Shown one piece after another: positions 5,040 to 6,758 of a stretch of DNA of 6,758 nt. The position numbers were made by a program, and so were the translations under genes. The notes under the pieces are model-generated. The model had not been told where the DNA came from, made no database searches, and worked only from the letters and a program-made list of their open reading frames with translations. Location: the NCBI GenBank assembly GCA_001793775.1, contig MGIN01000006.1:39689-46446 (forward strand). The letters are read 5' to 3'. Source of the stretch: Candidatus Wolfebacteria bacterium GWA1_42_9. Lineage in GTDB: Bacteria; Patescibacteriota; Minisyncoccia; UBA6257; JAGOQP01. Position 1 is the first letter of the stretch. Each line of letters begins with the position of its first letter.

Positions 5040-5044
5040 CGAAG

Positions 5045-5128
5045 CTAACTAATAACTGACAACTTAAAGATTACATTCGATCGTTTTTTAGTGTTTGTTG
5101 TAGGTTATGTGTCGTTAGTTGTTTGTTA
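5045..5128. repeat. Imperfect inverted repeat with period-7 arms upstream of tsaD
   Basis: The left arm has aact at 5047, 5054 and 5061, exactly 7 bases apart. The right arm has gt-starting units at 5097, 5104, 5111, 5118 and 5125, also 7 apart (gttgtag, gttatgt, gtcgtta, gttgttt, gtta). The arms are partly complementary: ataactgacaac against gttgtaggttat matches at 10 of 12 bases. It fills most of the 97-base gap between the glycosyltransferase and tsaD. No promoter or Shine-Dalgarno for tsaD could be fixed here. Confidence 0.5.
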
Positions 5129-5136
5129 AAATTTTT

Positions 5137-6330
5137 ATGAAAATTTTGGCTATTGAGACCAGTTGCGACGAGACAGCAGTGGCACTTTTACGAGCGAGTG
5201 GAAAGTTATCAAGTATAAAGTTGAAAGTGCTAAAGAGTTTGGTTTCGTCGCAGATAAAAATTCACGCTCCTTTTGGCGGTGTGGTTCCCAACTTGGCCAA
5301 ACGTGAACATCTTAAAAATTTACCTATTCTTCTTTCCAAAATACTAAATACTAAATACCATGCCTACCGGCAGGCAGGCGGTATACGTAACGTCGATCTT
5401 ATCGCCGTGACCGTCGGTCCGGGCTTAGAACCGGCGCTCTGGGTGGGAATTGAGTTTGCCAAACGATTGGCAAAAAAATGGAAGAAACCGCTTATCGGCG
5501 TTAATCATCTTCACGGCCACCTCTACAGTTTTCTATTATCACAGAAAACTGTAAGTACCAAATTCCAAGCACCAAAATCCAAAAAACCCGGCATACGGCA
5601 TACGGTATACGGCATACGAAACCCATTTCCCGCAATCGGATTGATAGTGAGTGGCGGACACACCATTTTGGTTTTAATGAAAAATCTGAAAGAATATAAA
5701 AAACTCGGTGAAACATTGGATGATGCGGTAGGAGAATCATTTGATAAAGTGGCGCGGCTGCTGGGCCTGCCTTATCCGGGAGGTCCGGAAATTGAAAAAC
5801 TGGCCAAAAGAGGAGACCCGACCGCCATTGACTTTCCCTCGCCGATGATTTATCAGAAAAATTACAACTTCAGTTATTCGGGATTGAAAACCGCGGTGCT
5901 ATACTATTTACGTGAGCATAATGCGAAACAGCAGATACCCCATGCGAATGATGCGAAAAAAAATCCATGGTCTGTCGGAAATATTTTGCGGGATTCACAT
6001 AATCAATTCGTAGGTTCGCATTATACTCTTTCCGATGTGGCGGCTTCTTTTCAGAAAGCGGCTTTCTTGCCTCTGGTAACAAAAGCGGTTCGTGCCGCAA
6101 AAGAATACAGAGCTAAGTCGGTTATGATTGGCGGCGGAGTGGCGGCCAATAAAACTCTTGCCAGGATGCTTTCATTAGAAATTAGGAATTTGAAATTAGG
6201 AATTAACTTAGTTGTTCCTCCTCTGAAATACTGTCTGGACAATGCGGTGATGATTGCCGCGGCAGCCTATGTTAACGAATTGAGGAATAAAAGATATAGA
6301 TTGGAAGCTAACGGCAATCTTAACTTGTAA
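5137..6330 (+). CDS. tsaD: tRNA N6-adenosine threonylcarbamoyltransferase TsaD with three internal insertions
   Basis: TsaD (Kae1/YgjD) transfers the threonylcarbamoyl group from TC-AMP to A37 of ANN-decoding tRNAs, with TsaB and TsaE, in the cytoplasm. Family motifs are clear: MKILAIETSCDETAVAL (1-17), FGGVVPNLAKREH (46-58), VGPGL (93-97), NHLHGH (123-128, metal ligands H124 and H128), VSGGHT (171-176), GETLDDAVGESFDKVARLLG (191-210), PYPGGPEIEKLA (212-223), FSYSGLKTAV (245-254), AASFQKA (302-308), GGGVAAN (332-338) and LDNAVMIA with metal ligand D368. All key residues are present. The start is ATG 5137, where the family consensus begins; a TTG at 5119 would add six residues. No Shine-Dalgarno is visible. 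The length is 397 residues against about 335-345 normally. The excess lies in three loops (about 71-84, 135-163, 260-297), each overlapping repeat DNA. Confidence 0.97.
   Translation: MKILAIETSCDETAVALLRASGKLSSIKLKVLKSLVSSQIKIHAPFGGVVPNLAKREHLKNLPILLSKILNTKYHAYRQAGGIRNVDLIAVTVGPGLEPALWVGIEFAKRLAKKWKKPLIGVNHLHGHLYSFLLSQKTVSTKFQAPKSKKPGIRHTVYGIRNPFPAIGLIVSGGHTILVLMKNLKEYKKLGETLDDAVGESFDKVARLLGLPYPGGPEIEKLAKRGDPTAIDFPSPMIYQKNYNFSYSGLKTAVLYYLREHNAKQQIPHANDAKKNPWSVGNILRDSHNQFVGSHYTLSDVAASFQKAAFLPLVTKAVRAAKEYRAKSVMIGGGVAANKTLARMLSLEIRNLKLGINLVVPPLKYCLDNAVMIAAAAYVNELRNKRYRLEANGNLNL
5341..5386 (+). repeat. tsaD insertion 1: heptamer repeat plus family 1 palindrome, copy 3
   Basis: Heptamers atactaa (5341-5347, 5348-5354) and a partial third lead into tgcctaccggcaggcagg (5361-5378), identical to 2475-2492. 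Palindrome pairing spans 5361-5376 with one central mismatch. It is translated as part of KYHAYRQAGG (residues about 73-82), between the LLSKIL helix and the DLIAVTVGPG strand, where TsaD normally has a turn. About 8 residues appear to be extra. The frame is kept. Confidence 0.8.
5524..5616 (+). repeat. tsaD insertion 2: hairpin, 14-base repeat and heptamer array
   Basis: An 11-bp perfect hairpin (tacagttttct, 5524-5534, with its complement at 5543-5553) comes first. Next, accaaattcca (5557-5567) recurs as accaaaatcca 14 bases on (5571-5581). Then four tandem heptamers follow: cggcata at 5589, 5596 and 5610, with variant cggtata at 5603. Translated, this gives the basic linker at residues about 136-162 (STKFQAPKSKK, then GIRHTVYGIR), absent from usual TsaD between GHLYSFLL and FPAIGLIVSGGHT. 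About 25 residues are extra. Confidence 0.75.
5918..6024 (+). repeat. tsaD insertion 3: 107-base element with 10-bp terminal inverted repeats
   Basis: ataatgcgaa (5918-5927) and ttcgcattat (6015-6024) are exact reverse complements at the two ends. Inside, atgcgaa recurs at about 5943 and 5952 and attcrya-like units occur at 5993 and 6006. It is translated as residues about 261-296 (HNAKQQIPHANDAKK to FVGSHYT), in the loop between FSYSGLKTAVLYYL and SDVAASFQKA. Usual TsaD has a much shorter segment there, so about 28 residues appear extra. This is the most element-like insert in the gene. Confidence 0.75.
6178..6204 (+). repeat. 14-base-period direct repeat inside tsaD
   Basis: gaaattaggaatt occurs at 6178-6190 and again at 6192-6204. 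It encodes the EIRNLKLGINL stretch before the VPPLKYCLDN motif. The protein length there is close to the family norm, so this is repeat-derived or slipped sequence without an obvious insertion. Confidence 0.55.
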
Positions 6331-6338
6331 ATAAAACC

Positions 6339-6416
6339 GATTACCACTGATGATGGCGGATTTCCACCAATTAAATTATGTCATCTGTGGCAATCAGCTA
6401 TTAATCCGCGGTAATC
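6339..6416. repeat. 78-base imperfect inverted repeat between tsaD and rodA
   Basis: The ends gattacc (6339-6345) and ggtaatc (6410-6416) are exact complements, and further pairing (ggattt..ccacc against ctgtggcaatc) runs inward. In the right half, tctgtggcaatc (6384) and tccgcggtaatc (6405) match at 9 of 12 bases 21 apart, a multiple of 7. It fills nearly the whole 98-base gap. There is no T-run after it, so it is probably a palindromic element, not a tsaD terminator. Confidence 0.55.
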
Positions 6417-6428
6417 CCAATAAAGCAT

Positions 6429-6758
6429 ATGTCTTTTTTAAAAAAACTGGACTGGAAACTTCTGCTGTCGGTAACTCTCCTTTTGGTTTTGGGACTTTTG
6501 AGTCTTTTAAGCACCGCCCCTGATTTGTTTTATAAGCAAATTATCTGGATTGTGATTTCGGTGCTGGTGGGAGTTTTTTTGATAGTAATTGACCTGCGTT
6601 CTTTTTTCAGCAGAAAGAGCATTGTTTTTAGTTTTTACTGGCTGGTGATTGGTGTTTTGGTGCTGACTTATTTTCTTGCCCCTCAAATTAAGGGCAACCG
6701 AGCTTGGATAATCCTGGGCAGTTTTCAGTTCCAGCCTTCAGAACTTGCCAAAATCGCT
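6429..6758 (+). CDS. rodA: RodA/FtsW (SEDS) peptidoglycan polymerase, N-terminal part, 3'-truncated by the window
   Basis: SEDS proteins polymerise lipid II into glycan strands together with a class B penicillin-binding protein, for elongation (RodA) or division (FtsW). The 110 visible residues start at ATG 6429 (MSFLKKLDWKLLLSVTLLL) and run open to the window end. Three membrane segments are visible (about 11-29, 37-56, 66-84). The SEDS signature GNRAWIILGSFQFQPSE follows at about 89-105, with the QPSE(L/F)AK sequence. The N-terminus (KKLDWKLL) and the family 'k.lDW.Ll' start favour RodA over FtsW. No Shine-Dalgarno is seen (aataaag precedes the ATG). Confidence 0.93.
   Translation, partial: MSFLKKLDWKLLLSVTLLLVLGLLSLLSTAPDLFYKQIIWIVISVLVGVFLIVIDLRSFFSRKSIVFSFYWLVIGVLVLTYFLAPQIKGNRAWIILGSFQFQPSELAKIA

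Noticed and set aside
5119..5136. TTG start for tsaD six codons upstream
   Set aside because: The TsaD family consensus begins at the ATG at 5137, and the extra residues lie in the inverted repeat.
1666..5378. CRISPR array built from the three palindrome copies
   Set aside because: The copies are kilobases apart with no regular spacers and no cas genes nearby.

Overview
The window looks like a chromosomal stretch from a small-genome bacterium, most likely a Candidate Phyla Radiation / Patescibacteria (Parcubacteria-like) lineage. That is an inference from moderate to low G+C, compact core genes (a 90-residue RbfA), several genes without a Shine-Dalgarno, a tRNA island on the opposite strand, and many short palindromic repeats lying between and inside core genes. 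No gene needs a non-standard genetic code: all core frames stay open with TGA read as stop.

Layout. 1-2017 (+): the 3' part of infB (translation initiation factor IF-2), a ~310-base non-coding interval full of inverted repeats, then rbfA (30S ribosome-binding factor). This is the common bacterial infB-rbfA order. A hairpin with a T-run at about 2041-2078 closes the unit and faces the minus-strand tRNA block. 2083-2751 (-): tRNA-Glu(UUC), tRNA-Cys(GCA), a possible 65-residue small ORF and tRNA-Leu(UAA), with a repeat-rich interval at 2450-2676. 2897-3437 (-): two small unrecognised GC-rich genes, each with its own Shine-Dalgarno. The upstream one has a good sigma70-like promoter and a strong intrinsic terminator. 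3546-5039 (+): a membrane glycosyltransferase of the GT2 / cellulose-synthase-like type, divergent from the small genes. 5137-6330 (+): tsaD, the tRNA t6A37 threonylcarbamoyltransferase. 6429-6758 (+): the start of a SEDS-family rodA/ftsW gene, cut by the window end.

Working together: infB, rbfA, the tRNAs and tsaD all serve translation (initiation, 30S maturation, decoding, anticodon-loop modification). The glycosyltransferase and the RodA/FtsW protein point to cell-envelope synthesis. Nothing seen requires co-regulation between the two groups.

The most unusual signal is the repeat load. Short palindromes and repeats of period 7 or 14 occur between genes and also in frame inside two essential genes. 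TsaD appears to carry three inserted segments (about 60 extra residues in total, judged against remembered family sequences) and IF-2 one (about 22 residues, between the G2 and G3 motifs). Each insert overlaps palindromic or tandem-repeat DNA, and some of that DNA is shared with non-coding copies in this same window. This resembles the in-gene palindromic elements known from Rickettsia, but the families here differ in sequence and I cannot name them.
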